Shown: in pieces, positions 26,114 to 34,459 of the stretch
How the letters are laid out: every line of letters starts with the position of its first letter
How positions within the stretch are numbered: the stretch's first letter is position 1
Assembly: GCA_002281485.1 (NCBI GenBank)
Contig: NCGF01000013.1
Location: 1 to 64,000, forward strand
Direction of reading: 5' to 3'
DNA length: 64,000 bases
Source of the DNA: Sphingomonas sp. 28-66-16
GTDB taxonomy: Bacteria; Pseudomonadota; Alphaproteobacteria; Sphingomonadales; Sphingomonadaceae
The notes under the pieces: model-generated
Told to the model about the DNA's origin: nothing
What the model saw: the letters and a program-made list of their open reading frames with translations, nothing else
Databases searched by the model: none
Translations under genes and position numbers: made by a program

Positions 26114-26758
26114 GTGGTCTATCTCGTTCTTCTCGCAATGGTTGCCGGTTTTCTGGCGCTGCGACTTTACATGGTCCTCGGCAAGCGCACGGGGCACGAG
26201 CAACCTTTGCCCAAGGCGGCTGAGGAACGCGTCGTCTCGCCGCCGTTGCCGCGCACGATCGATGTCGCGCCCGAACAGCGCGACGTGCCCGCCCGCAATG
26301 TCGAGCAGGGCGCCGAACAGGGAATCCGCGCGATCATCGCCGCCGATCCGTCCTTCGATGTCGCGCGGTTCGTCGATGGCGCCAAATCGGCCTATCGGAT
26401 GATTCTCGAAGCGTTTTGGCAGGGCGACGAGGCGACACTCGAATGGCTGGTCGATGACGATGTCAGGCAGAGCTTTGCGGCAGCGATCGCCGATCGCAAG
26501 GCGGCTGGTCATGTGCTCGACAACCGGCTCGTTTCGATCGAGCGTGCCGTGATCACCGACGCCTCGCTGGAGGGCAGGAGTGCGCGGATCGGCGTGCGGA
26601 TCGAGGCCGATATCGCCGCAGTCACGCGCGACGCGGAAGGCAATCTGGTGTCGGGATCGATGACCGATGCGGTTGCCACGCTCGAAAAATGGACATTTGC
26701 GCGGACGCTGAAAAGCAGCGATCCGAACTGGAAGCTCGCCGAAACCGACGAAGTCTGA
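26114..26758 (+). CDS. Tim44/TimA family protein
   Basis: The 214-residue protein has one N-terminal membrane helix (VYLVLLAMVAGFLALRLY) and a charged linker, followed by the Tim44-like domain: FDVARFVDGAKSAYRMILEAF, LEWLVDDDVRQSF, VEATLEKWTFAR-type end (VATLEKWTFARTL). The family in alphaproteobacteria is related to the mitochondrial inner-membrane import motor subunit Tim44; the bacterial role is not settled. Start is GTG 26114 with GGAGG (26105-26109) 4 bases before. It is followed after 5 bases by mltA. Confidence 0.85.
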   Translation: MVYLVLLAMVAGFLALRLYMVLGKRTGHEQPLPKAAEERVVSPPLPRTIDVAPEQRDVPARNVEQGAEQGIRAIIAADPSFDVARFVDGAKSAYRMILEAFWQGDEATLEWLVDDDVRQSFAAAIADRKAAGHVLDNRLVSIERAVITDASLEGRSARIGVRIEADIAAVTRDAEGNLVSGSMTDAVATLEKWTFARTLKSSDPNWKLAETDEV

Positions 26759-26763
26759 TTTCC

Positions 26764-28020
26764 ATGGAGGGCGTAATCCGCCGACGCGGCTGGGCAATCA
26801 TCGTCCTGGCCGCGCTGCTTTCAGCCTGCGGCGGGCGGATCATTCCGCCATCGACCGGGCCGGCGCCGCAAGCGCGCAAGCCCGTTGCGGCCAAGCCGAT
26901 CGAACCCGTGCCGGTCGCCGCCGCCCCCGACGCCGGCAACGCCGCGATGGCGGGTATCGTTGCCGGCCCGCCGGTCGCCTCACTGCCGATCAAGGCCGAC
27001 CAGGCCGTCAAGGCGCTCGCCACCTTCCGGACGTCGTGTCCGTCGCTCACCAACCGCACCGATGCCACGGGCCTGACCCAAGGGGCCGACTGGCAGCCTG
27101 CCTGTGCCGCCGCCAATGAATCGTCGGATCGCGACGCGCGCCGCTTTTTCGCCGGTTGGTTCGAAACCGTCCAGGTCGGCGACGGCCGCGCGTTTGCGAC
27201 CGGCTATTTCGAGCCTGAAATACGCGGATCGCGAACCCGGAGCCGCGAGTATCAGGTGCCGATCTATGGCCGTCCCAGTGACCTTATCGACGTCGATCTC
27301 GGGCGGTTTTCGGATGCACTGAAGGGCAAACGCGTGCGCGGCCGGATCGAAGGCACCGCGCTGGTGCCCTATTACGACCGCACCCAGATCGAGACCGGCG
27401 CCATCGACAAGTCGGCGCCGATCATTGCCTGGGCCGCTGATCCGGTCGAGATCTTCTTCCTGCAGATCCAGGGCTCGGGCCGGCTGCGACTCCCCGACGG
27501 CTCGGTGATGCGGATCGGTTACGACAGCCAGAATGGCCGCGACTATACCGGGATCGGCACGCTGATGCGCGACCGTGGGCTGCTCGCGCCCGGGCAAAGC
27601 TCGATGCAGGGCATCGTCGCCTGGTTGCGTGCCCACCCCCAGGAAGGCCGCGAGATCATGCGCGAGAACAAGAGCTTCGTGTTTTTTCGCGAGCAAAGCG
27701 GCCCGGCCCAGGGGGCGATGGGCTATGCCGTCACGGGCGGGGTCAGCGCCGCTGTCGATCCCAAATTCATTCCCCTCGGCGCGCCGGTGTTCCTGTCGAT
27801 GGATCGCACCGACGCCAGCCGGCTGTGGATCGCGCAGGACACGGGCGGCGCGATCCGGGGCGCCAATCGCGTCGACACCTTTTGGGGCGCCGGAGAGGAA
27901 GCCAGCGCGATTGCCGGCGGCATGGCGGCGCGCGGAACGGCCTTTCTCCTCGTACCAAAGGGAACGCTTGCGCGGCAGCGGGCAGGGGGCAGCGATGGCC
28001 GGGCGCCGTCTGAGCGCTGA
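26764..28020 (+). CDS. mltA: Membrane-bound lytic murein transglycosylase A
   Basis: Outer-membrane lipoprotein that cleaves peptidoglycan glycan strands to anhydromuropeptides. It begins MEGVIRRRGWAIIVLAALLS followed by the lipobox Cys, then a Pro/Ala linker of about 60 residues. The MltA domain has FAGWFETVQVGDG, FATGYFEPEI, YQVPIYGRP and AWAADPVEIFFLQIQGSG, and the C-terminal 3D domain has DPKFIPLGAPVFL and WIAQDTGGAIRGANRVD with the catalytic Asp. 418 residues. ATG 26764 is chosen because it gives the lipoprotein signal. The smr-domain gene starts inside its last 26 bases. Confidence 0.94.
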   Translation: MEGVIRRRGWAIIVLAALLSACGGRIIPPSTGPAPQARKPVAAKPIEPVPVAAAPDAGNAAMAGIVAGPPVASLPIKADQAVKALATFRTSCPSLTNRTDATGLTQGADWQPACAAANESSDRDARRFFAGWFETVQVGDGRAFATGYFEPEIRGSRTRSREYQVPIYGRPSDLIDVDLGRFSDALKGKRVRGRIEGTALVPYYDRTQIETGAIDKSAPIIAWAADPVEIFFLQIQGSGRLRLPDGSVMRIGYDSQNGRDYTGIGTLMRDRGLLAPGQSSMQGIVAWLRAHPQEGREIMRENKSFVFFREQSGPAQGAMGYAVTGGVSAAVDPKFIPLGAPVFLSMDRTDASRLWIAQDTGGAIRGANRVDTFWGAGEEASAIAGGMAARGTAFLLVPKGTLARQRAGGSDGRAPSER

Positions 28021-28579
28021 TGAAGCGGCGCTCTGGCAGCGCGTGATCGCCACGGTTCGGCCGGCGCGCACCGTCATCGACGCGGCACCGATTGCCCCCG
28101 CACCACCGACACCCCAGCAAGGCCGCGCGGCGCACGCCGCTATTCCCCGACCGAAACCGGGGCCCGTGCCCGCTCGAAAGCCCGGTCCGGCGCTGCCGCC
28201 CGCCAAAAGCCCGCCCGGTCCCGGCCAGACGCTCGACGGCGGCTGGGATCGCCGTCTCGCCGCCGGCGCGGTCGCCCCCGACAGTGTGGTCGATCTGCAC
28301 GAGCACACGCTCGACACCGCCTATGTCGCGCTTGATCAGGGGCTCGATCGTGCGCTGCGTCGCGGCGACAGGGTCTTGCTGCTGATCACCGGCCGACCTC
28401 CCCGGCCCGAAAGCGAGCGACCCCATGCGCGAGGCCGCATCCGCGCAGCGGTCGGCGACTGGCTAGCGGCATCGCGTCATTCGGCGCGGATCGCGGCGGT
28501 CCGCCCGGCCCACCCGCGCCATGGCGGCGCCGGCGCCCTTTACATCGTGATTCGCCGTGATCGTGATCGAAATTATTAA
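27995..28579 (+). CDS. Smr (MutS2 C-terminal type) domain protein
   Basis: 194 residues. It begins MAGRRLSADEAALWQRVIAT, followed by about 60 residues rich in Pro and Ala. The Smr domain follows: VVDLHEHTLDTAYVAL (the LDLH motif), RRGDRVLLLITGRP, and a late HGGAGALYIVIRR (HGGxGA motif). Smr domains bind or nick nucleic acid, in stalled ribosome or recombination contexts; a stand-alone alphaproteobacterial protein of this type has no fixed function. ATG 27995 has AGGGGG about 6 bases before and overlaps mltA by 26 bases. Confidence 0.85.
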   Translation: MAGRRLSADEAALWQRVIATVRPARTVIDAAPIAPAPPTPQQGRAAHAAIPRPKPGPVPARKPGPALPPAKSPPGPGQTLDGGWDRRLAAGAVAPDSVVDLHEHTLDTAYVALDQGLDRALRRGDRVLLLITGRPPRPESERPHARGRIRAAVGDWLAASRHSARIAAVRPAHPRHGGAGALYIVIRRDRDRNY

Positions 28580-28650
28580 CCTTTCGATGGCATTTTTCGC
28601 CATCCGCCCGGGCGCCCGGGCTTGGCGGCAACGGGGGATTTGGCAGCGCG

Positions 28651-30327
28651 ATGGAAGGAGCTTCGCTCAAAAGCCGCGCCGTCTCCTTCGCGATGGCGTC
28701 GGGCGCGGTCGCATTCATCCTCGCCCTTGTCGCGACGTCCAACGGCCGGCTTGATTCCGAAAGCGTCTCGCGCGCGCTCATCCCCGCGATCATTTGCGCG
28801 GTCATGTGCTGGGCATCGACCGAGCGCGCCATCGCCAACACGGCTGCCGCGATCGATTCGGCCATTCGCCGGCTCGCGCTGGCTGCACAAGGCGATCTCG
28901 TCGGGGTTATCCCAAAGGAAATACACGAAAATGTCCCGCAGCTGGCGACGGCGATGGAGGCATTGTTCGTTCAGGTCGGCGCCAATATGGATAGCGTCCA
29001 CCGGCTGGCGATGTTCGATACCGTCACGGGCCTCGCCAACCGAACCAATTTCCGGCGGAGTTGCGAGCGCCTGCTGATCGCGATGCCGCCGGGGACGACG
29101 GCGGCGCTGTTGTTCATCGATCTCGATCGGTTCAAGCAGGTCAACGATACGCTCGGCCATGCTGTCGGCGATGTCTTGCTGGGCATGGTCGCCAACCGAT
29201 TGCGGGCGGTCGCCGACCGGATGACCGTCGAGATGGAAGCCCCCCAGCCGCTGATCGGCCGCCTGGCGGGGGACGAATTTACGATGTTCTTCCCCGACAT
29301 CGCCGACGCCGCCGATGCCGAGCGGATCGCGCGCGGCGTGCTGTTCGCGCTCGCCGAGCCTTTCGATCTGATCGGCAACGAAGTCGAGATCGGTGCGTCG
29401 ATCGGCATCGCGATGCGGCCCGAGCATGGCACGTCGCTGACCGATCTGATGCGCGCTGCCGACGCGGGCATGTATCACGCCAAAGGCAGCGGCCGCGGTC
29501 GTGCCGAATTCTTCAGCGATACGCTGGCGGCCGAGATCGCCGATCGCGCCCAGCTTGAAAGCGATCTGCGCGAGGCCATCGATTTCAATCAGTTCGCGCT
29601 CGTGTTTCAGCCGCAGATCAGCCTGGCCGGCGGGCGGATCGTCGCGGCCGAGGCGCTGTTGCGCTGGCGCCATCCGCGTCTTGGCCTCAAACTCCCCGGG
29701 ACGTTCATCAAGCGTGCCGAGGAGACCGGCCTGATCGTCGAGATCGGCGAATGGGTGATCGCGACGGTGGCCGATACGATCGCGCGCTGGGGCCGTGAAG
29801 GCATCGAACAGCGTCTTGCGATCAATATTTCGCCGCGTCAGCTCGATCATGCCGGCTTCTTCCGCCGCCTGCGTGAGGCAATGATGGCCGCCAATGCGCC
29901 GCCGCATCTGCTCGAGCTCGAAATCACCGAGACGATGGCGATGCACTGCAACGAGGAGGTGATCGAGGCGATCGCCGCGCTACGCGCCGATGGTGCGACG
30001 ATCGCGATCGACGATTTCGGCACGGGCTATTCCAATCTGGCGCGGCTGCGCGATCTGCCGGTCGATCGGGTCAAGCTCGATCGCAGCCTGATCGAATATG
30101 TCGCAGTGAAGCGCGAGGCGCGAACGATCGTTCATGCCGTGATCGGGCTGATCCACGGTCTCGGCTGCGAAGCCGTCGCGGAAGGGATCGAGAGCGCCGA
30201 TCAGGCCGAGGTCCTGCGGATCATCGGCTGCGACGTCATTCAGGGCTATGCCGTCGCCGAGCCGATGGACGAGGAGGCGTTCATGGCCTGGTCCCGGTCC
30301 GACGACCGTCAGCGGATGGCGGGCTGA
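28651..30327 (+). CDS. Diguanylate cyclase/phosphodiesterase (GGDEF-EAL) membrane protein
   Basis: 558 residues: two N-terminal hydrophobic helices, a short HAMP-like or coiled linker, a GGDEF domain (about 110-285) and an EAL domain (about 300-550). The cyclase active-site motif is AGDEF (RLAGDEFTMFF), a variant usually still active, with FIDLDRFKQVNDTLGH before it. The EAL part has AAEALLRWRHP, NISPRQL, ELEITETMAM, AIDDFGTGYSNL and VKLDRSL, so metal and catalytic residues are present. It probably turns over cyclic di-GMP at the membrane. The net direction cannot be told. It is convergent with dapE, overlapping by 19 bases. Confidence 0.93.
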   Translation: MEGASLKSRAVSFAMASGAVAFILALVATSNGRLDSESVSRALIPAIICAVMCWASTERAIANTAAAIDSAIRRLALAAQGDLVGVIPKEIHENVPQLATAMEALFVQVGANMDSVHRLAMFDTVTGLANRTNFRRSCERLLIAMPPGTTAALLFIDLDRFKQVNDTLGHAVGDVLLGMVANRLRAVADRMTVEMEAPQPLIGRLAGDEFTMFFPDIADAADAERIARGVLFALAEPFDLIGNEVEIGASIGIAMRPEHGTSLTDLMRAADAGMYHAKGSGRGRAEFFSDTLAAEIADRAQLESDLREAIDFNQFALVFQPQISLAGGRIVAAEALLRWRHPRLGLKLPGTFIKRAEETGLIVEIGEWVIATVADTIARWGREGIEQRLAINISPRQLDHAGFFRRLREAMMAANAPPHLLELEITETMAMHCNEEVIEAIAALRADGATIAIDDFGTGYSNLARLRDLPVDRVKLDRSLIEYVAVKREARTIVHAVIGLIHGLGCEAVAEGIESADQAEVLRIIGCDVIQGYAVAEPMDEEAFMAWSRSDDRQRMAG

Positions 30328-31457
30328 AGCGCCGCGACGAGGATATCTTCATAGATATCGGCGAGCAGGATCAGGTCGTCGACCGCGACCGCCTCGTCGA
30401 GCTTGTGCATCGTTGCGTTGACCAGCCCGAATTCGACCACCGGACAAAGCTGCGAGAGAAAGCGCGCGTCCGACGTGCCGCCCGTGGTCGACAGCTCGGG
30501 ATGGCGGCCGGTGCGGCGCTCGATCGCCGCGCCGATCAGCGTGGAAAGCGTGCCCGGCGGGGTCAGAAAAGCCTCGCCAGAAATGCGCGCCGTCACCCGG
30601 CCGTCGGGCGCGTGCCGCTTGACGATCGCGGTGATCATCGCCGTCAGATCGCTGCCGCGATGCCGGTCGTTGAAACGGATGCTGAGCCGCGCGGTGGCGA
30701 GCGCGGGGATGACGTTGGTCGCCGGATTGCCGACGCCGAGGTCGGTTACCTCGATATTGGAAGGCTGGAACCATTCGCTGCCGTCATCGAGCGTGATCGC
30801 ATCGATCTCGGCGAGGATCGCGACAAGCCGGGTGATCGGGTTGTCGGCGAGATGGGGATAGGCGACATGGCCTTGCTTGCCGGGCACCTCGATCCAGATA
30901 TTGACCGAGCCGCGCCGGCCGATCTTGATCATGTCGCCGAGGCGGTGGACCGAGGTCGGCTCGCCGATCAGGCAGAGATCGGGCTGCAGCCCACGCGCCG
31001 CCATCCGTTCGATGATCGCCACCGTACCGAAGGTTGCCGGGCCTTCCTCGTCGCCGGTGATGAGCAGGCTGAGCGTGCCGGTCGACGGCGCGCGTGCCGC
31101 CGCGACGACAAACGCGGCGATCGCGCCTTTCATGTCGACCGCGCCGCGCCCGTACAGCAGCGCGCCGCGTACCTCTGGCGTGAAGGGATCACTGGCCCAT
31201 CCCGCCCCGGGAGGCACCACGTCGAGATGCCCGGCAAAGGCGAAATGCGGGCCACCGCGATCGCGCACGGCGAGCAGATTCTCCACCGGGCCGTCGGGTG
31301 CTTCGCCAGCGAGAAAGCGGTCGACGGAGAATCCGAGCGGGAGAAGCGCGGCCTCGAGCACATCGAACACCGCAGGCCCGGCGGGCGTGACGCTTTCGCA
31401 AGCGATCAGGGCCTTGGTGAGCGCCACGACATCGGGCAAACTGGTGATGGCGTCCAT
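30309..31457 (-). CDS. dapE: Succinyl-diaminopimelate desuccinylase
   Basis: Zinc M20-family enzyme of lysine/diaminopimelate synthesis. The 382 residues show AFAGHLDVVPPG (metal His, Asp), GRGAVDMKGAIAAF, LLITGDEEGPA (catalytic Glu pair), CLIGEPTSV, KQGHVAYP, and C-terminal STTGGTSDARF and FGLVNATMHKLDE with the last metal His. ATG 31457 is the family start; a longer frame continues upstream over the cupin gene but is not coding. Its start codon overlaps that of the divergent cupin gene. Confidence 0.95.
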   Translation of the reverse strand: MDAITSLPDVVALTKALIACESVTPAGPAVFDVLEAALLPLGFSVDRFLAGEAPDGPVENLLAVRDRGGPHFAFAGHLDVVPPGAGWASDPFTPEVRGALLYGRGAVDMKGAIAAFVVAAARAPSTGTLSLLITGDEEGPATFGTVAIIERMAARGLQPDLCLIGEPTSVHRLGDMIKIGRRGSVNIWIEVPGKQGHVAYPHLADNPITRLVAILAEIDAITLDDGSEWFQPSNIEVTDLGVGNPATNVIPALATARLSIRFNDRHRGSDLTAMITAIVKRHAPDGRVTARISGEAFLTPPGTLSTLIGAAIERRTGRHPELSTTGGTSDARFLSQLCPVVEFGLVNATMHKLDEAVAVDDLILLADIYEDILVAALQPAIR

Positions 31458-31932
31458 GGAGGCTGCATTGCCCAAGCTCGATCTCGACACAATCCCCCCG
31501 AGCAACGCGACCGGCTATCCGCCGCCGTTCGATGCGCCGGTGGCAGGCCGCTGGTGGCGGCGGCTGGCGCCGGCCGGCGGCCTCACCGCGTTCGGCGCGA
31601 GCCATGTCACGCTGAGGCCCGGCGCCTGGTCGTCGCAGCGCCACTGGCACGACGGCGAGGACGAACTGGTGGTGATTCTGGCGGGCGAGGCCGTGCTGAT
31701 CGATGATAACGGCGAGACACTGTTGCGCGCCGGCGACGTCGCCGCCTTTGCGATGGGCGACGGCAACGGCCACCACCTCGTCAACCGAAGCACCGCCGAT
31801 TGCATGTTCGTCGCCATTTCGGCGGGGGATGCCGAATCGGGCGGGAGTTATTCGGATATCGACATGCGGTTCACCAAGGACGGCTATGTCCGCAAGGATG
31901 GCACGCCCTATCCCCAGGAACGACTGAAGTGA
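31456..31932 (+). CDS. Cupin-domain protein
   Basis: About 158 residues. The cupin motif 1 reads SSQRHWHDGEDELVVILAG (His-x-His ... Glu) and motif 2 GDVAAFAMGDGNGHHLVN (late His), so a metal site is present. Single-domain cupins of this size bind small ligands or act as isomerases or dioxygenases; the substrate is not evident. ATG 31456 overlaps dapE's ATG on the other strand. TTG 31468 has GGAGG at 31458-31462 with 5-base spacing and may be the real start (154 residues). Confidence 0.8.
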   Translation: MEAALPKLDLDTIPPSNATGYPPPFDAPVAGRWWRRLAPAGGLTAFGASHVTLRPGAWSSQRHWHDGEDELVVILAGEAVLIDDNGETLLRAGDVAAFAMGDGNGHHLVNRSTADCMFVAISAGDAESGGSYSDIDMRFTKDGYVRKDGTPYPQERLK

Positions 31933-31984
31933 CGGTGCCTGTCCGACTCCGACGACGCAGCGCGGCGGCCGATCGCCCAGCGGC

Positions 31985-32878
31985 TCACGCGTAGCGGCGG
32001 ATGAGCGCGCGGCGGAGCAGGCGATCCTCGAGCGAATAGTAGAGCGCGATCAGATCGCCTTCGATCACCGTCGACGCAGCAAAGGCGATGTCGGTCGCAT
32101 TGCGATCGGTTGCCGGCGGCGGCACGAGCAGCGGTTCGAGTCCCCGCCCGGTGACGCACGAAAAATCGCGATCGAAGCTGATCCAGCCGATTCGCCAGCG
32201 CGCATCGTGCGTCGCGCCATTGTAGAACATCACCGGATCGGCGCCGTCGATCATCGCGATCGGCCCGGTCGACAGATGCCAATTGTCCCAGCTGTCCTCG
32301 CGAATCCCGAACGGGTCGGGTAGCACGGTCCAGGGGCCATCGGGCGAGGGGCTTCCCGCCAGCCCGATCCGCGAGGCGCCGTGGGCGGCATATTCGTAGA
32401 ATAGCCGCCATGCGCCGGTCGAGGTCTGCGCGAGAGTCGCCTCCTTTATATTGCCTTCGCCTGGCGGGGCCTTGAGCACGAGCTGCATCTTGCTGAGCGA
32501 TGCCAGCTCGCGCCCTTCGGCGAGGATCATCGCGCTTTGCGCGCGCCTGGCGTCGACGCCGGTATAATAGACCAGATAGCGGCCGTCGGGCATGACGACG
32601 ACGGTGGGGTCCTCGCATCCGCCCGCGTCGTCGGCATCGGGGCCGGGATCGATCGTCGGGGTATCGTCCATCGCAAAAGTGAGCCCGCGCTCGCTGGTGC
32701 CGCCGCCGATGATGCCGGTCGGATCGGTCGGGCCGAGCGGGCAGGGTACGCCACGCACCAGGATCCGATAGCGCCCGTCTTCGCGCCATACGAAGGGGCT
32801 CATGAGATCGAATTTCTTGCCCAGCGGACCGCCCGTCAGCCTGACGTCATCGAGTTGTTCGACGGCATAGGCAACCAT
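31985..32878 (-). CDS. GH130-like glycoside phosphorylase/hydrolase
   Basis: 297 residues of five-bladed beta-propeller character: PFVWREDGRYRILVRG, a GCEDPTVVVMPDGRYLVYYTG segment with the acidic active-site residue, and EYAAHGASRIGLAGS, WHLSTGPIAMI, VMFYNGATHDARWRIGW, EGDLIALYYSLEDRLLRRAL. The pattern resembles family GH130 (beta-mannosyl phosphorylases and related enzymes, DUF377). It lacks a signal peptide, so it acts in the cytoplasm. ATG 32878 follows the SDR stop by two bases, so the two genes form a unit. The exact substrate is unknown. Confidence 0.75.
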   Translation of the reverse strand: MVAYAVEQLDDVRLTGGPLGKKFDLMSPFVWREDGRYRILVRGVPCPLGPTDPTGIIGGGTSERGLTFAMDDTPTIDPGPDADDAGGCEDPTVVVMPDGRYLVYYTGVDARRAQSAMILAEGRELASLSKMQLVLKAPPGEGNIKEATLAQTSTGAWRLFYEYAAHGASRIGLAGSPSPDGPWTVLPDPFGIREDSWDNWHLSTGPIAMIDGADPVMFYNGATHDARWRIGWISFDRDFSCVTGRGLEPLLVPPPATDRNATDIAFAASTVIEGDLIALYYSLEDRLLRRALIRRYA

Positions 32879-32880
32879 CG

Positions 32881-33648
32881 TCAAGCGCCCTGCGCGACGG
32901 TCAGCGACAGCCCGCCGTCGATCGTGACCGTGGTGCCGGTGATATAGTCGGCAGCAGGAGACAGCAGGAAAGCGACGAGCGCGGCAACCTCGTCGGGGCG
33001 GCCGGCGCGTTGCCACGGGATATTGGCTTCGAGCGTGCGGCGGTAGTCGGCATCGTCGAGCGCCTTCTCGTTCATCGGCGTGAGAATCATGCCGGGGGCG
33101 ACGCCGTTGACCGCGATCCCCTTCGGCGCGAGCTCGAGCGCCAGCGTCGCGGTCAGCTGGGCAAGACCGCCTTTGGCCGCGTCATAATCTGCCCCGCCGG
33201 CGCGCGGCGCACGCTCGTGGATCGACGATATGTTGACGATCCGGCCCCTCTGGCCGGTCGCCGCGAGTCCGCGCACCAGCGCGCGACAGGTGAGGAAAGG
33301 CCCATAGAGATCGGTTCGGACGACGCGATCGAATTGCGCGAGCGCCATATCGACCAGCATTACCCCGCTCATGTTGAGCCCCGCCGAGTTGACCAGCAGG
33401 CCGGGGGTGCCGAAGGCGTCCTCGCACTTCGCAAAAAGAGCGGCGACGGCGGCCTCGTCGCCCACATCGGCCTGGACCGCGATAGCGCGCGACGAATCGC
33501 CGATCGATGCACACACGGCCTCGGCGGCGGCCCGGTCCTTGAAGTAGGTGATCGCCACCCGCGCGCCGAGATCCCCCATCGCCTTGGCGCACGCGGCACC
33601 GATCCCCGATTCGCCGCCGGTGACGATTGCAATCTGGCCGTCCAACAT
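32881..33648 (-). CDS. SDR-family oxidoreductase (glucose 1-dehydrogenase-like)
   Basis: 255 residues of classical SDR: AIVTGGESGIGAACAKAMG (cofactor loop TGxxxGIG), LLVNSAGLN, the Ser of NISSIHERAPR, YDAAKGGLAQLT with the Tyr-x3-Lys pair, and AVNGVAPGMILTPMN. It is closest in style to sugar and polyol dehydrogenases (glucose 1-dehydrogenase type). ATG 33648 has GAGAG upstream; ATG 33663 is an alternative. It is followed two bases later by the GH130-like gene, so a shared carbohydrate pathway is likely. Confidence 0.85.
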   Translation of the reverse strand: MLDGQIAIVTGGESGIGAACAKAMGDLGARVAITYFKDRAAAEAVCASIGDSSRAIAVQADVGDEAAVAALFAKCEDAFGTPGLLVNSAGLNMSGVMLVDMALAQFDRVVRTDLYGPFLTCRALVRGLAATGQRGRIVNISSIHERAPRAGGADYDAAKGGLAQLTATLALELAPKGIAVNGVAPGMILTPMNEKALDDADYRRTLEANIPWQRAGRPDEVAALVAFLLSPAADYITGTTVTIDGGLSLTVAQGA

Positions 33649-33790
33649 CGCCGATTCTCTCATGGTCCGATCGTCCGTCGATGTCGCACCGGCGGCCCGT
33701 TTCTCCCAAAAAAGACGCTTCAACGATGGATAAGTTGCGCGGCCGGCGTACCCGCCGGATTATGATGTCTCAACGCTTGCGCCGGGCGTT

Positions 33791-34459
33791 TCAGCGCGTG
33801 GAGGGGGTTTCGAACTGTTCGATCACCCACTCTTCCTCCTGAGCGCCGGCGATCCAGTCCTGCAGGAACGGATGGCCGAGCACCGCGTCGATATAGGCCG
33901 GCGCGAAGCGCGCGATCGGCAGTTGATAGGTCACGATCCGGGTGCAGACCGGCGCGAACATGATGTCGGCCGCGCCGAACGCGCCGAACAGGAAATCGCC
34001 ATCGCCACCGAATCGCGCGCGCGCCTGTGCCCATAGTTCCATGATCCGCGCGAGATCGGCGAGCACATCGTCGTCGGGCCGTTGCTGGGGGAAGGTCTGG
34101 CGGATGTTCATGCTGTGCTTGCGGCGCAGCGCGGCGAAGCCCGAATGCATTTCCGCCGCCATCGATCGCGCCATCGCCCGCGCGGCGACGTCGGTTGGCC
34201 AGAATTTGTCGCCGCCGGTCTTTTCGTCGAGATAGGCGATGATCGCCATACTGTCCCACACGACGATGTCCCCATCCCACAGGATCGGCACCTTGCCCGA
34301 TGAGGGCGCGAATTCGTCGCCTTCGCGGCGTTTGTCCCAATCGGCGTCGTAGAGCGGGACGACGACCTCTTCGAACGGCAATCCCGATTGCTTGCAGGCC
34401 AGCCAGCCGCGCAGCGACCAGGACGAATAGGCCTTGTTCCCGATGATCAGCTTCAGCAT
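33791..34459 (-). CDS. Glutathione S-transferase family protein
   Basis: 222 residues: thioredoxin-like N-terminal part MLKLIIGNKAYSSWSLRGWL with SSWS as the usual Ser active region, GKVPILWDGDIVVWDSMAI (the cis-Pro and the ligand-binding Asp-Ser), then an all-helical C-terminal domain with FGAFGAADIMFAPV. A Zeta- or Theta-like GST of unknown substrate. ATG 34459 overlaps the end of the S9 peptidase gene by 7 bases. Confidence 0.88.
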   Translation of the reverse strand: MLKLIIGNKAYSSWSLRGWLACKQSGLPFEEVVVPLYDADWDKRREGDEFAPSSGKVPILWDGDIVVWDSMAIIAYLDEKTGGDKFWPTDVAARAMARSMAAEMHSGFAALRRKHSMNIRQTFPQQRPDDDVLADLARIMELWAQARARFGGDGDFLFGAFGAADIMFAPVCTRIVTYQLPIARFAPAYIDAVLGHPFLQDWIAGAQEEEWVIEQFETPSTR

